Source: Xanthobacteraceae bacterium
GTDB taxonomy: Bacteria; Pseudomonadota; Alphaproteobacteria; Rhizobiales; Xanthobacteraceae
DNA length: 7,017 nt
Assembly: GCA_030043175.1 (NCBI GenBank)
Contig: JASHYD010000836.1
Location: 1 to 7,017 of the forward strand
Reading direction: 5' to 3'
The notes beneath the pieces were generated by a model that was not told where the DNA came from, did not search any database, and was given only the letters and a program-made list of their open reading frames with translations. The position numbers and the translations under genes were made by a program. Of the stretch, positions 1 through 5,850 are shown one piece after another (position 1 is the first letter of the stretch; each line of letters starts with the position of its first letter).

Positions 1-127
1 CATCCGATTTAGTCTCGAAGTGACCATATCCGACATCACGCGGCATTGAAGCTCGACGGATATGGTCACATCCGATTTAGTCTCGAAGTGACCATATCCG
101 ACATCACGCGGCATTGAAGCTCGACGG
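1..127. repeat. 68-bp tandem direct repeat, almost two copies
   Basis: Bases 1-59 recur exactly at 69-127, giving a 68-bp period. The first copy begins at base 1 of the window, so the array may continue to the left. The second copy ends at 127, where the sequence diverges from what follows base 59. Each unit contains the element TGACCATATCCG and its inverted complement. Such arrays occur at the ends of some insertion sequences, including the IS21 family, and as regulatory repeats. No transposase is visible here, so the origin is open. Confidence 0.9.
21..68. repeat. 12-bp perfect inverted repeat inside the tandem unit
   Basis: TGACCATATCCG at 21-32 is the exact reverse complement of CGGATATGGTCA at 57-68, with 24 bp between the arms. 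The left arm recurs at 89-100, and only the CGG of the right arm remains at 125-127. The three arms therefore alternate in orientation with 36-bp and then 32-bp offsets. This arrangement suits binding sites for a dimeric protein such as a transposase or regulator. Which protein binds is unknown. Confidence 0.75.
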
Positions 128-446
128 CCGACAATCCCGCCTTGCGAATATGATCCAGCTCACGGCACGGATTCCGGGTTAACGCAGGCAAAGGCTATGA
201 AAAGGCTGCGATACGTTCACCGGACCCTTAAGGGGCGCAAGCACAGGTCGTATCTACCGCGAGAAAAGGTGGCTAACTTCTCTGTTTGCTACTCCTGACG
301 GTGGCGCCTCGTCATGCGTTGAATCTCATATGGGCGCCGATGCGCGGGACCGAAGGGCGCCTGTTCGTTCCTTACAGGTTGTAACAGTAACATAGGCCGA
401 ACCCGGAAGGTTTGCGAGCGGCTTTTTGCCCGGCTGCGGCGAAAGT
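128..446. other. non-coding stretch, nothing recognised
   Basis: About 320 bases without a convincing gene on either strand. The minus-strand reading frame across 289-570 has no recognisable domain and overlaps the DUF4118 remnant in another frame. Minor features are a 10-bp palindrome CCCTTAAGGG at 225-234 and a heptamer AAAGGCT repeated at 190-196 and 201-207. Neither is assigned a role. Confidence 0.5.
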
Positions 447-782
447 TCAGCGGTCGAAGACTATGTAGAGTGTCCCGACGGCAGCTGATGGGCTCCTCCG
501 ATGTCTCATCGTTAGGTCGATCGCGTAGGTTACTCGCAATGAGCAGATCGGCTGGAAGAACAGCCCGCAAGCGATGCTGCTTTCTACCACCGCGAGAAAG
601 CCCGGCGTGCGGCCCAACAGAGCCGACGCCACAACCGCGACAAGGTAAAGCACGAACGGTTTGCCCGGGAAACCAACCTCAAAAGGCAGCCGCAAAGCGG
701 TTGCCGCCGACACAGCGATCGTTGCGATTCCACAGCGGACAAGTACATGCCAGGATCGCGCGAGTATGATCCACCAAAGCAT
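447..782 (-). pseudogene. truncated DUF4118-type membrane sensor domain (histidine kinase N-terminus remnant)
   Basis: The 111-residue product has three closely spaced hydrophobic segments, at about residues 14-31, 41-57 and 61-76. A short LFFQP motif (74-78) and a TYAIDL stretch (85-90) follow. This order matches the DUF4118 membrane domain found at the N-terminus of KdpD-like and other sensor histidine kinases, where it anchors the protein in the inner membrane. Residues after about 90 turn basic and unlike the family, and a stop follows. No PAS, dimerisation or ATPase domain is found in any frame downstream. I infer a remnant of a longer kinase, though a short stand-alone membrane protein is possible. 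No strong ribosome binding site precedes the ATG at 782. Confidence 0.55.
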
Positions 783-1085
783 GAGGGCCCTATCTTCGGC
801 TGATGCCGCTACCCAAACCTAGTCTTAATATCGCCCAGATCAATCGGCGTAAGCCGCGTCTCGGTGATGGGATTGTGGTGGGTCGATCACTGATGCCTTG
901 GGGTCCAGTGGCCCTTGCCCGACAAGGCAACGGCGCCTTTACGCCCACTTCTTCAAATCGCTTTTTCGGGTTTTTCAGATATAGGATTCGCTCCCAGAGG
1001 CTCATTTGACGATCGCAAAGGCATGTTGCAGGACATCGACACTGCGAGAGGTTTCGAGGCGCTAAGGAGAAGGACAGAAGACGCA
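783..1085. other. spacer between kinase remnants, nothing recognised
   Basis: About 300 bases between the C-terminal end of the HWE kinase and the start of the DUF4118 remnant, both read on the minus strand. Open frames cross it on both strands, but none shows a domain, a good ribosome binding site or plausible composition. No clear terminator hairpin was found beyond the kinase stop codon. Confidence 0.45.
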
Positions 1086-2339
1086 TCAGACGACGCTCGG
1101 ATGATCGCCATCTGTCACCTCGTGTTCAGAGATGGGAAGCGAAATGGTGCAACGGACGCCATCCGCTCCCATGACAAAAGTCGTTTGCGCGTCAAATTGA
1201 TACGGCAGCGCTTGCTCAATCAGTTCTCTTCCTTGCCCGACACCGTGGGGGAACGGCGGCATCTCTACGCCGCTTTCCTTCCAATCGAGATGAAGCCAGG
1301 GCTTGCTCCCTTGTCTCATCGTGTCGACCCGCCATCGGACGGCGAGAAGCCCGTTCGGCTGCTTAAGTGCGCCGTGCTTGACCGCGTTGGTCATAAGCTC
1401 GTGCAAGACCATTGCGAGCGTCTGGACTGTGCTGGAGCGTAGCCGAACGCCTTTCGGTCCGTCGAGCGTAACCTGTCCATCCTCTCCGACCCGAATGGAC
1501 TGCGCGGATAGTTCGGTCTCGATCAGTTCATCGAAGGTAACGCGGTCGTTCTCCTTCATACGGAAGAGGAGCCCCTGCACGCGACCCAAAGCTCCGATGC
1601 GATCCCGAAAGCTGGCTTTGAAGTCGTCGAATGTCTTGCTGGTTTTCAGTATCTTCTCGGCTGTCGCGCCCACGACACTGATGAGATTGCGCGTGCGATG
1701 CTGGAGTTCTGCAACGAGCACCCGGAGGCGTTTCTCGCTTTCCTGCAGCGCCAGCTCAGTATTTTTCCCGGCGGTGATGTTGCGCGTGATGCCAACGAGT
1801 TTGTTTCGGCCCCTGTCCGTGACGAGGCGTCCCGCCCAATTGACCCAGACCGTTTCGCCTGTGGTTGGATTGATCAAACGGTTTTCGACATCGTGGGTCG
1901 CCTCGCCAGCTCGCATCGCCTCAAACGCGGCTGTTACACGGGGTCGGTCTTCGGGATGTATGTGACCGATGAGCTCTTCTTCGGTTGCCGCCAGGTCGAA
2001 GCCGAGAGCAGAACATGGATCGCCAGTGATTTTGATACCTCGCGTGTCGCAGTCAACTTCCCAGGCAAACTCGCCGGCCGACTGCATGGCGAGCTCCAGT
2101 GTCTCGCTGCTCACGCGTAAGGAAGCTTTGACATCCTCCAGTTCGGCGAGTGTCTGACGGAGCGCTTCACTGGCCTTCGCGCGCTTGGCTTCGGAAGCAT
2201 CAAGAAGCAGCCGAGCCAGCCCGCCATGCTTCTCCAGCACCGAGAGCATGTCCGGTTCAATCGTCACCTCAGGATGAGTTTCGGCCCAGAATTGCGCGGT
2301 GCGGGCGAAGGCGAGAAACGCTGTAAGGACCTCGAACAT
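1086..2339 (-). CDS. HWE-family sensor histidine kinase with PAS domain (C-terminal part of a frameshift-split gene)
   Basis: A 417-residue cytoplasmic kinase. A helical, probably coiled-coil segment lies at about 48-75, then a PAS fold at about 80-190 with the HPED motif at 128-131. The H-box ELQHRTRN follows, with H214 the predicted phosphorylated histidine. The N-box HELMTNAVKHG spans 313-323, and W353-K-E355 is the W-x-E signature that separates HWE kinases from ordinary HisKA kinases. The G-box region begins at 366 (GVGQGRELIE). HWE kinases autophosphorylate and pass phosphate to response regulators, often in stress or light responses. No LOV cysteine motif (NCRFLQ) is present, so a flavin photoreceptor is unlikely. 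The ATG at 2339 lies inside the upstream frame without a strong ribosome binding site. The upstream frame ends in GAG, one extra base intervenes, and then comes this ATG. The native protein therefore probably began at 2868 and was about 593 residues long. No response regulator gene is adjacent. Confidence 0.85.
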   Translation of the reverse strand: MFEVLTAFLAFARTAQFWAETHPEVTIEPDMLSVLEKHGGLARLLLDASEAKRAKASEALRQTLAELEDVKASLRVSSETLELAMQSAGEFAWEVDCDTRGIKITGDPCSALGFDLAATEEELIGHIHPEDRPRVTAAFEAMRAGEATHDVENRLINPTTGETVWVNWAGRLVTDRGRNKLVGITRNITAGKNTELALQESEKRLRVLVAELQHRTRNLISVVGATAEKILKTSKTFDDFKASFRDRIGALGRVQGLLFRMKENDRVTFDELIETELSAQSIRVGEDGQVTLDGPKGVRLRSSTVQTLAMVLHELMTNAVKHGALKQPNGLLAVRWRVDTMRQGSKPWLHLDWKESGVEMPPFPHGVGQGRELIEQALPYQFDAQTTFVMGADGVRCTISLPISEHEVTDGDHPSVV

Positions 2340-2868
2340 GCTCGCCGACAGTGCGTTGGACGGCTTGACGGGCGCGTCCCCACCTATATGGCTCGAGAAA
2401 CATGACCGTTAGCGCATCGAACAGGTCATATTCCGCTTGCGTCTCAGGCGCTGGAATGTCACTCGGCTCTTCGTGGCTTTCGAGACGATCGAACACCCCC
2501 GCCAGTGCGTGCGCGTCCGGCAAAGAGCGCTGCAACAGTGCAATGACTTGGTCGATGGTCTGGGGCCTGACCTTCGGATCGCCAGCCGGCCAGCCTTCGC
2601 CGATTAAAAACCCAACATGACGGACAATGCAGTAACGAACCTCACAGAACCGTGACAGGTGGACGAACAGCCGTTCCTTGAAGAGAGACGGCAATGGGCT
2701 GTCGAGATAGGCGGATTTGGTGAATGCCCACAGTTGCTCAATCAGCCCGGGGGCCGCGGACGCTGAATAGAAGAAGCTTGGCATGAGGCCGAAACGGCCA
2801 GAGACTTCGCGTTCAAAAGAAGTTTTGGCGCGCATCCGATCATCGCGTGTCAGATCATCAAGGGTCAT
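2269..2868 (-). pseudogene. N-terminal part of the split HWE kinase, with an AhpD/CMD-like all-helical domain
   Basis: I chose the ATG at 2868 because a CGGAG ribosome binding site lies five bases upstream. The frame is open further, to TTG at 2928, but without a good site. Residues from about 25 onward resemble the helical N-terminal region found ahead of PAS-HWE kinases in Bradyrhizobium and Methylobacterium, recalled from family knowledge. A motif with C75, E76, C80 and H84 (FCEVRYCIVRH) recalls the carboxymuconolactone decarboxylase/AhpD fold, although the CxxC spacing of true AhpD is missing. The last roughly 24 residues, after VGE at the point where the kinase frame starts, are out of frame and read as nonsense to the stop at 2269. 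Removing base 2340 would join it to the kinase. As it stands the product has no output domain. A translationally coupled overlapping gene pair is the alternative. Confidence 0.65.
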
Positions 2869-2873
2869 GGCTG

Positions 2874-2878
2874 CTCCG
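2874..2878 (-). promoter_or_regulatory. ribosome binding site fixing the start of the split kinase gene
   Basis: On the minus strand CGGAG precedes the ATG at 2868 with five intervening bases. The upstream alternatives (ATG at 2919, TTG at 2928) lack a comparable site, which favours the 2868 start. Confidence 0.55.
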
Positions 2879-3054
2879 AATAGAGGTCGTGCCAAGGCAG
2901 CAGTGCTGCCATGACTCATGCCGCGCAATTAGCGATGCCCCAACTCGATCTCTGGGGACGCCCAGGTCCGCTGTTGGGCCCCGGCTAGGGTCGGGTCAAC
3001 CAACGTAACGTATAGGCAGACCTGCTGTGATTTCCAGTGGTGCAGCCAGGCGGT

Positions 3055-3777
3055 TTACAGGCACTTGTGAAATCGTTGCAGCGAGCAAGGCAGGGGGTGG
3101 TCGGCTAAAGAAGGAGACCCGTTTTGGTGCCGCTGAGGTTCGCGACTGCGGGTGAATGCGAAGTCACAGCCCCACGCTACCAGTGCAGCCTCAGCACCCG
3201 CAGGGTCATCCTTGATCCGATAGACGGTCTGTCGGGTCAATCCGGTCTCCTCCGCAATGTGAGCGATGCCCAGCGTCTGTTGTCCCAGCATGGTGCACAC
3301 CTTCACGAATTGCTCGCGAGAGAAGCTCGGCTTCCGGTTAAGGTAGGCGCGTTCTCCACTCTGCTTGGCGTACTCGATACCGGCACGTTGCGCGGCCCTC
3401 GTAGCCTCAGCCGGTGCCTGAGAGGTCGCGGCTATGAAGGCGATCAGCGCGTCGCGAACTGCTTGTTGTATCGGGTCTCTGGTCGCGCCATCGAAGGCGA
3501 GGTTGTTGATCACCGTGCGGATCGCGACGCCACGACGCATGAACTCCCGAATGGTGTCGCACACATCCTCGTAATTCCGGCCGAGCCGATCGACCCAACG
3601 TCGCCAGCCCTCAGCTTGTCGAACAAGCAGCGACCCTCGGGGCGCTCGACAAGGCGACTGTGGCGACCTGACCACTTCGTCGATGGTGAAGCCCACGGCC
3701 CTCGCGTGAGCAAGGCTGATGCTCGATGGTCTGCTCTGCCGCTCGTCAAAGAGGACCGCCCGGTATGTCGCCGGCAG
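3055..3777 (-). pseudogene. serine recombinase (resolvase/invertase family), catalytic domain scrambled by indels
   Basis: The frame encodes about 240 residues when read from a CTG at 3777. No ATG, GTG or TTG lies between that codon and an upstream TAA, and the first standard start is GTG at 3696. The C-terminal half is well kept. It has the DRLGR motif (63-67), a long helix containing QQAVRDALIAFIAAT, and a helix-turn-helix at about 170-191 (TGLTRQTVYRIKDD). The catalytic half is broken. Where family members read R-V-S-T-x-E-Q, this one reads A-V-L-F-D-E, so the nucleophilic serine is missing. EQTIEHQ appears out of frame at 3716-3736, and ERPEGRCLFDKLRAGDV sits in a third frame within 3597-3653. 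The indels compensate, so the frame reopens each time. A 37-residue tail follows the usual WG ending (202-203), suggesting a lost stop. The intact protein would recombine DNA, typically for an island or transposon. It is probably inactive. Confidence 0.8.
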
Positions 3778-3865
3778 GCCCCCTTGGTGCTGCGCTCGCA
3801 GGAATTAATCAAAGTGCAACCTTGGTCCCACTCGCAAATTGAGCAGGGCGAATATCCAATGAAAT

Positions 3866-3895
3866 CAAGGGGCTCCAAGGGGCAAAAACAGGGGC
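3866..3895. repeat. short phased direct repeats (CAAGGGGC)
   Basis: CAAGGGGC occurs at 3866-3873 and 3876-3883, ten bases apart, and a shorter CAGGGGC lies at 3889-3895. The sites sit between the divergent recombinase remnant and the first LTYG-motif gene. Spacing near one helical turn suggests protein binding on one face, but a low-complexity origin cannot be excluded. Confidence 0.45.
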
Positions 3896-3906
3896 AGGAC
3901 ACTAAG

Positions 3907-3924
3907 GTCAGATTCTTCGCTGAC
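3907..3924. promoter_or_regulatory. small inverted repeat upstream of the LTYG gene
   Basis: GTCAG (3907-3911) and CTGAC (3920-3924) form five-base arms around an eight-base centre, about 90 bases before the ATG at 4015. It could be an operator or a weak hairpin. The arms are short enough to arise by chance. Confidence 0.3.
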
Positions 3925-3957
3925 ATAGTTAATTCACAATATAGTGTTTACAATAAA

Positions 3958-3987
3958 TTTATGTAATCTGAGGACGCAAAATATAAT
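3958..3987 (+). promoter_or_regulatory. candidate promoter for the first LTYG-motif gene
   Basis: A perfect TATAAT lies at 3982-3987 in a distinctly AT-rich stretch (about 3925-3995). A poor -35 match (TTTATG, 3958-3963) lies 18 bases upstream. Transcription would start close to 3994, leaving a leader of about 20 bases. Rhizobial promoters often differ from the E. coli consensus, so this is only a candidate. Confidence 0.35.
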
Positions 3988-4014
3988 TATTTCAATCGAA
4001 GCGGGATTAAGACC

Positions 4015-4515
4015 ATGCCCCTCATCGCAAAGACTCAGCAACTGGGTTCCCTCGGAACCCAGGTGGTTGCTGACCGATTAGGATCGGAGTCTGCTTATTC
4101 AGAGACCGTTACCACCAATGTTGCTGGGCGTCTCGGGGTGGAGGAGGGGGAGGAGGAGGACGCCGTGCTCCACTATGTGGAGGGCCCACCGTCCTTATTC
4201 GAGCGGTATCAAATTAACGAGATCGCAGAACTCATCCGCTCTCTAACCTACGGCGAAACGGTCGAACTTGCCGCCGAATTGCGGAAAGCGCCGGTTGAGA
4301 CGAAACAGCTCGACAAGATGGCAGAACTCATCCGCTCTCTGACCTACGGCGAAATGATCGGCCTTGCTGCCGGGTTATTGAAAGCCGCAGCAGATGCGGA
4401 AATCACTGGAGAAACTCTTCCAGCGATCCTTCACCGATGGGCAAGCGAAGACAGAAATAGACCCGAGACACCCGGCACCGCGCTGCTAACCCCGGATTGG
4501 CAAGAGTCTAGCTGA
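4015..4515 (+). CDS. small protein with two LTYG-motif repeats, unknown function
   Basis: A 166-residue protein without signal peptide or membrane segment, so probably cytoplasmic. I do not recognise a named family. The N-terminal 40 residues are polar, followed by a very acidic run (EEGEEED, 43-49). Two copies of a helical motif follow: residues 69-92 and 101-124 both read x-[IM]-A-E-L-I-R-S-L-T-Y-G-E, then a leucine/alanine-rich amphipathic stretch. A shared tail I-T-x3-L-P-x2-L-x-R-W spans 130-142. The same motif and tail occur once in the neighbouring gene at 5078, so the two are paralogues. The two motif copies are about 37/40 identical at DNA level, indicating recent internal duplication. 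The ATG at 4015 has only a weak ribosome binding site. A GTG at 4165 (codon 51) sits just after a strong GGAGGAGGA run and is a rival start giving about 116 residues. The helical repeats could mediate dimerisation or partner binding, but this is inference. Confidence 0.7.
   Translation: MPLIAKTQQLGSLGTQVVADRLGSESAYSETVTTNVAGRLGVEEGEEEDAVLHYVEGPPSLFERYQINEIAELIRSLTYGETVELAAELRKAPVETKQLDKMAELIRSLTYGEMIGLAAGLLKAAADAEITGETLPAILHRWASEDRNRPETPGTALLTPDWQESS
4221..4356 (+). repeat. internal 40-bp direct repeat with 96-bp period in the LTYG gene
   Basis: Bases 4221-4260 and 4317-4356 match at about 37 of 40 positions. The period of 96 bp equals 32 codons, so the frame is preserved and each copy encodes one AELIRSLTYGE motif. 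Identity falls off sharply on both sides. This points to a recent duplication or gene conversion limited to the motif core. Confidence 0.85.
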
Positions 4516-4562
4516 GCCATCGCGGCTCGAATACTACCGATCATCAATCGACCCGTTCCGCA

Positions 4563-4586
4563 GCGCCACCGCCGTTTTGATGGCGC
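4563..4586 (+). terminator. weak hairpin downstream of the first LTYG gene
   Basis: GCGCCA (4563-4568) and TGGCGC (4581-4586) form a six-base perfect stem with a 12-base loop, 47 bases after the stop codon. No run of T follows, so termination is uncertain. It may instead protect the transcript end. Confidence 0.3.
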
Positions 4587-5067
4587 AGCAGGCCGGAATT
4601 TGCCGGTGTCCGATTTTATCCCAACGCCCGTGGCAGGCTAGCCGTCTTTTTGAAAGCGGTCGGCACGGATTGCCGAAATTGGATTGCAGCAGAGGCTCTT
4701 TTCAAACGCAATGCGGGGCGCGCGAGATTTACTGGCACTTTCAAAACCGCTCAGCCAAAGTTCTGACAACGCCATGGTCGGCATGAGGCTCGCGGTGGGG
4801 CAACCGCACTTATTGATTTTCCGCGGTTTGACGCAGGGAGACTCCGACTGATGTTTCCCGCGCAACCTCCACATCGCTCAACCACGATACGAGTTAATTC
4901 AATCTTTCCTCTACCCCAACTTGTGCGACATCGAACATTGCCGCTCGCGACCAACTGGGCTACGGATGGCTGCTAATCTGGGGCCGTGTGCTTGCGGCGA
5001 TGCATCTCCGAGTCCGACTGCGCATTCGCAGTACGGTAAGAATGCCCGGAAATTGGAGGTAAGTGAC

Positions 5068-5074
5068 GGAGGGG
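5068..5074 (+). promoter_or_regulatory. strong ribosome binding site of the second LTYG gene
   Basis: GGAGGGG lies directly before TAG-ATG, giving about five bases between the GGAG core and the ATG at 5078. This supports the chosen start and implies good translation. Confidence 0.65.
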
Positions 5075-5077
5075 TAG

Positions 5078-5452
5078 ATGTCGAGATTTGAGCTGCCCAG
5101 AGGGGTACGCGATGTTCGTTCAATTCTAAATGAATATCGGCCAAAGAAATGGCGCGGCAATCATGTTGATTCAGAGCGGTCTTCGCAGACTACTTACGAC
5201 GACGTCGCGAATCCCATTGATGAAGGGCCCACTGGTTATCCTGGTGAAGGGGACAACATCGATCGTGGATGTAACAACGAACCCTCTCGTCTCGATGAAA
5301 TTGCCGAAGCATTGCGCACTCTGACTTATGGACAAATGTTAGAGCTCGCGGAATCGCTGTGGAAAGTAAATTCGCAAGGGTCAGGGATCACCGAATCCGA
5401 TCTGCCAAACGTATTATACCGTTGGTCTAAATCGCGCAGTGTCGAAAACTGA
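5078..5452 (+). CDS. small protein with one LTYG motif, paralogue of the gene at 4015
   Basis: A 124-residue protein, probably cytoplasmic, with no signal peptide or membrane segment. The N-terminal part (1-35) is basic and unlike its paralogue, and residues 36-70 are polar and probably disordered. Residues 72-96 carry the motif L-D-E-I-A-E-A-L-R-T-L-T-Y-G-Q-M, followed by an amphipathic LELAESLWK. The tail I-T-E-S-D-L-P-N-V-L-Y-R-W spans 104-116 and aligns with 130-142 of the first gene, with the same distance from the motif as its second copy. The start is supported by a strong GGAGGGG site. The two paralogues are well diverged outside the motif and tail, which marks these as the conserved functional parts. 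The function is unknown and I recognise no named family. A regulatory adaptor or partner-binding protein is only a guess. Confidence 0.75.
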   Translation: MSRFELPRGVRDVRSILNEYRPKKWRGNHVDSERSSQTTYDDVANPIDEGPTGYPGEGDNIDRGCNNEPSRLDEIAEALRTLTYGQMLELAESLWKVNSQGSGITESDLPNVLYRWSKSRSVEN

Positions 5453-5491
5453 CGTTCATATCTGCTATAGTTCAAAAATTGGAGGGCCGAT

Positions 5492-5714
5492 AGGGGACAA
5501 CCGTTTCTCTGGTTCCCTAAGTGCAGCGCCGGTGTCTTGTCCCGCCAGCAGGCCGGCTGTGGCCTAACCGGCCTTTACTAGGCCTTTTCAAATCCAGCTC
5601 TGGAATGCTTGGGATTTCGGGATGGCTAACATGAGGCTCTTTTCGCTCGACGGCGGGCCCGCTAGGGACAACTGTTTCGCTGCTGCTCTAGTAATAGGGC
5701 CAGTGTGTTGTTCC
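5492..5714 (+). repeat. imperfect 52-bp direct repeat, copies 171 bp apart
   Basis: Bases 5492-5543 and 5663-5714 align without gaps at 36 of 52 positions by eye. The best-conserved stretches are GGGACAAC-GTTTC near the start and GGCC-GTGT-TTGT near the end. The level of divergence suggests an old duplication of a non-coding element. It does not encode a consistent peptide. Confidence 0.5.
5550..5574 (+). terminator. terminator-like hairpin after the second LTYG gene
   Basis: AGGCCGG (5550-5556) pairs perfectly with CCGGCCT (5568-5574) around an 11-base loop, followed by TTACTAGGCCTTTT. It lies about 100 bases beyond the stop at 5452. The T-run is interrupted, so efficiency is uncertain. Confidence 0.45.
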
Positions 5715-5826
5715 ACGATCCGTTGATTGCCTATGGGCCGCCGATGGCTGGCGCCGATCCTTTCGTCCGGGTCGGGTCTAGGGCGGACATCTCGGAAAGT
5801 CGATCGACGCAATCAGTTCTAGGCAG

Positions 5827-5850
5827 GTCATAACCCAAATGGGTCATGAC
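5827..5850. promoter_or_regulatory. near-perfect palindrome, candidate operator upstream of the cupin gene
   Basis: GTCATAACCCA (5827-5837) and TGGGTCATGAC (5840-5850) are inverted repeats with 10 of 11 positions complementary and only AA between them. Size and symmetry suit a dimeric helix-turn-helix regulator. The site lies about 135 bases upstream of the ATG at 5986 and overlaps the next palindrome at its right end. Confidence 0.5.

Larger units (their letters stand above)
4516..5077. other. spacer between the two LTYG genes, with blocks shared with the next cassette
   Basis: About 560 bases without a supported gene. The open frames here have no domain and no convincing start. A GCGCCA/TGGCGC hairpin lies at 4563-4586. 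Three short blocks reappear in the same order after the second paralogue: GCAGCGCC (4560-4567), CAGCAGGCCGG (4586-4596) and GAGGCTCTTTTC (4692-4703). AGTTAATTCA at 4892-4901 matches a 10-mer upstream of the first paralogue (3927-3936). The spacer therefore looks like the 3' flank of one cassette joined to the 5' flank of the next. Confidence 0.5.

Noticed and set aside
1..127. Possible CRISPR array
   Set aside because: There are fewer than two units, the duplicated 59 bases leave only a 9-base interval, and there are no variable spacers and no cas genes.
790..1086. 98-residue minus-strand open frame after the kinase
   Set aside because: Arginine- and proline-rich with no recognisable domain or ribosome binding site. 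It may be chance coding in GC-rich DNA.
915..1442. 175-residue plus-strand open frame
   Set aside because: It lies largely opposite the HWE kinase C-terminus, has no domain and no good ribosome binding site. The kinase motifs on the other strand are unmistakable.
1086..2339. LOV-type blue-light photoreceptor kinase
   Set aside because: HWE kinases are often LOV-linked, but this PAS domain lacks the flavin-binding NCRFLQ motif and its cysteine.
3907..3936. Possible tts box (type III secretion regulator site) upstream of the first LTYG gene
   Set aside because: It starts GTCAG-A-TT as the rhizobial consensus does, but the middle is about three bases too short and the later positions do not match. 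The encoded proteins show no secretion feature I can identify.
3124..3966. 280-residue plus-strand open frame
   Set aside because: It runs antisense to the serine recombinase, whose helix-turn-helix and DRLGR motifs define the true strand.
4577..4786. 69-residue plus-strand open frame between the LTYG genes
   Set aside because: No ribosome binding site, no domain, unusual cysteine- and tryptophan-rich composition, and the equivalent frame is not present after the second paralogue.
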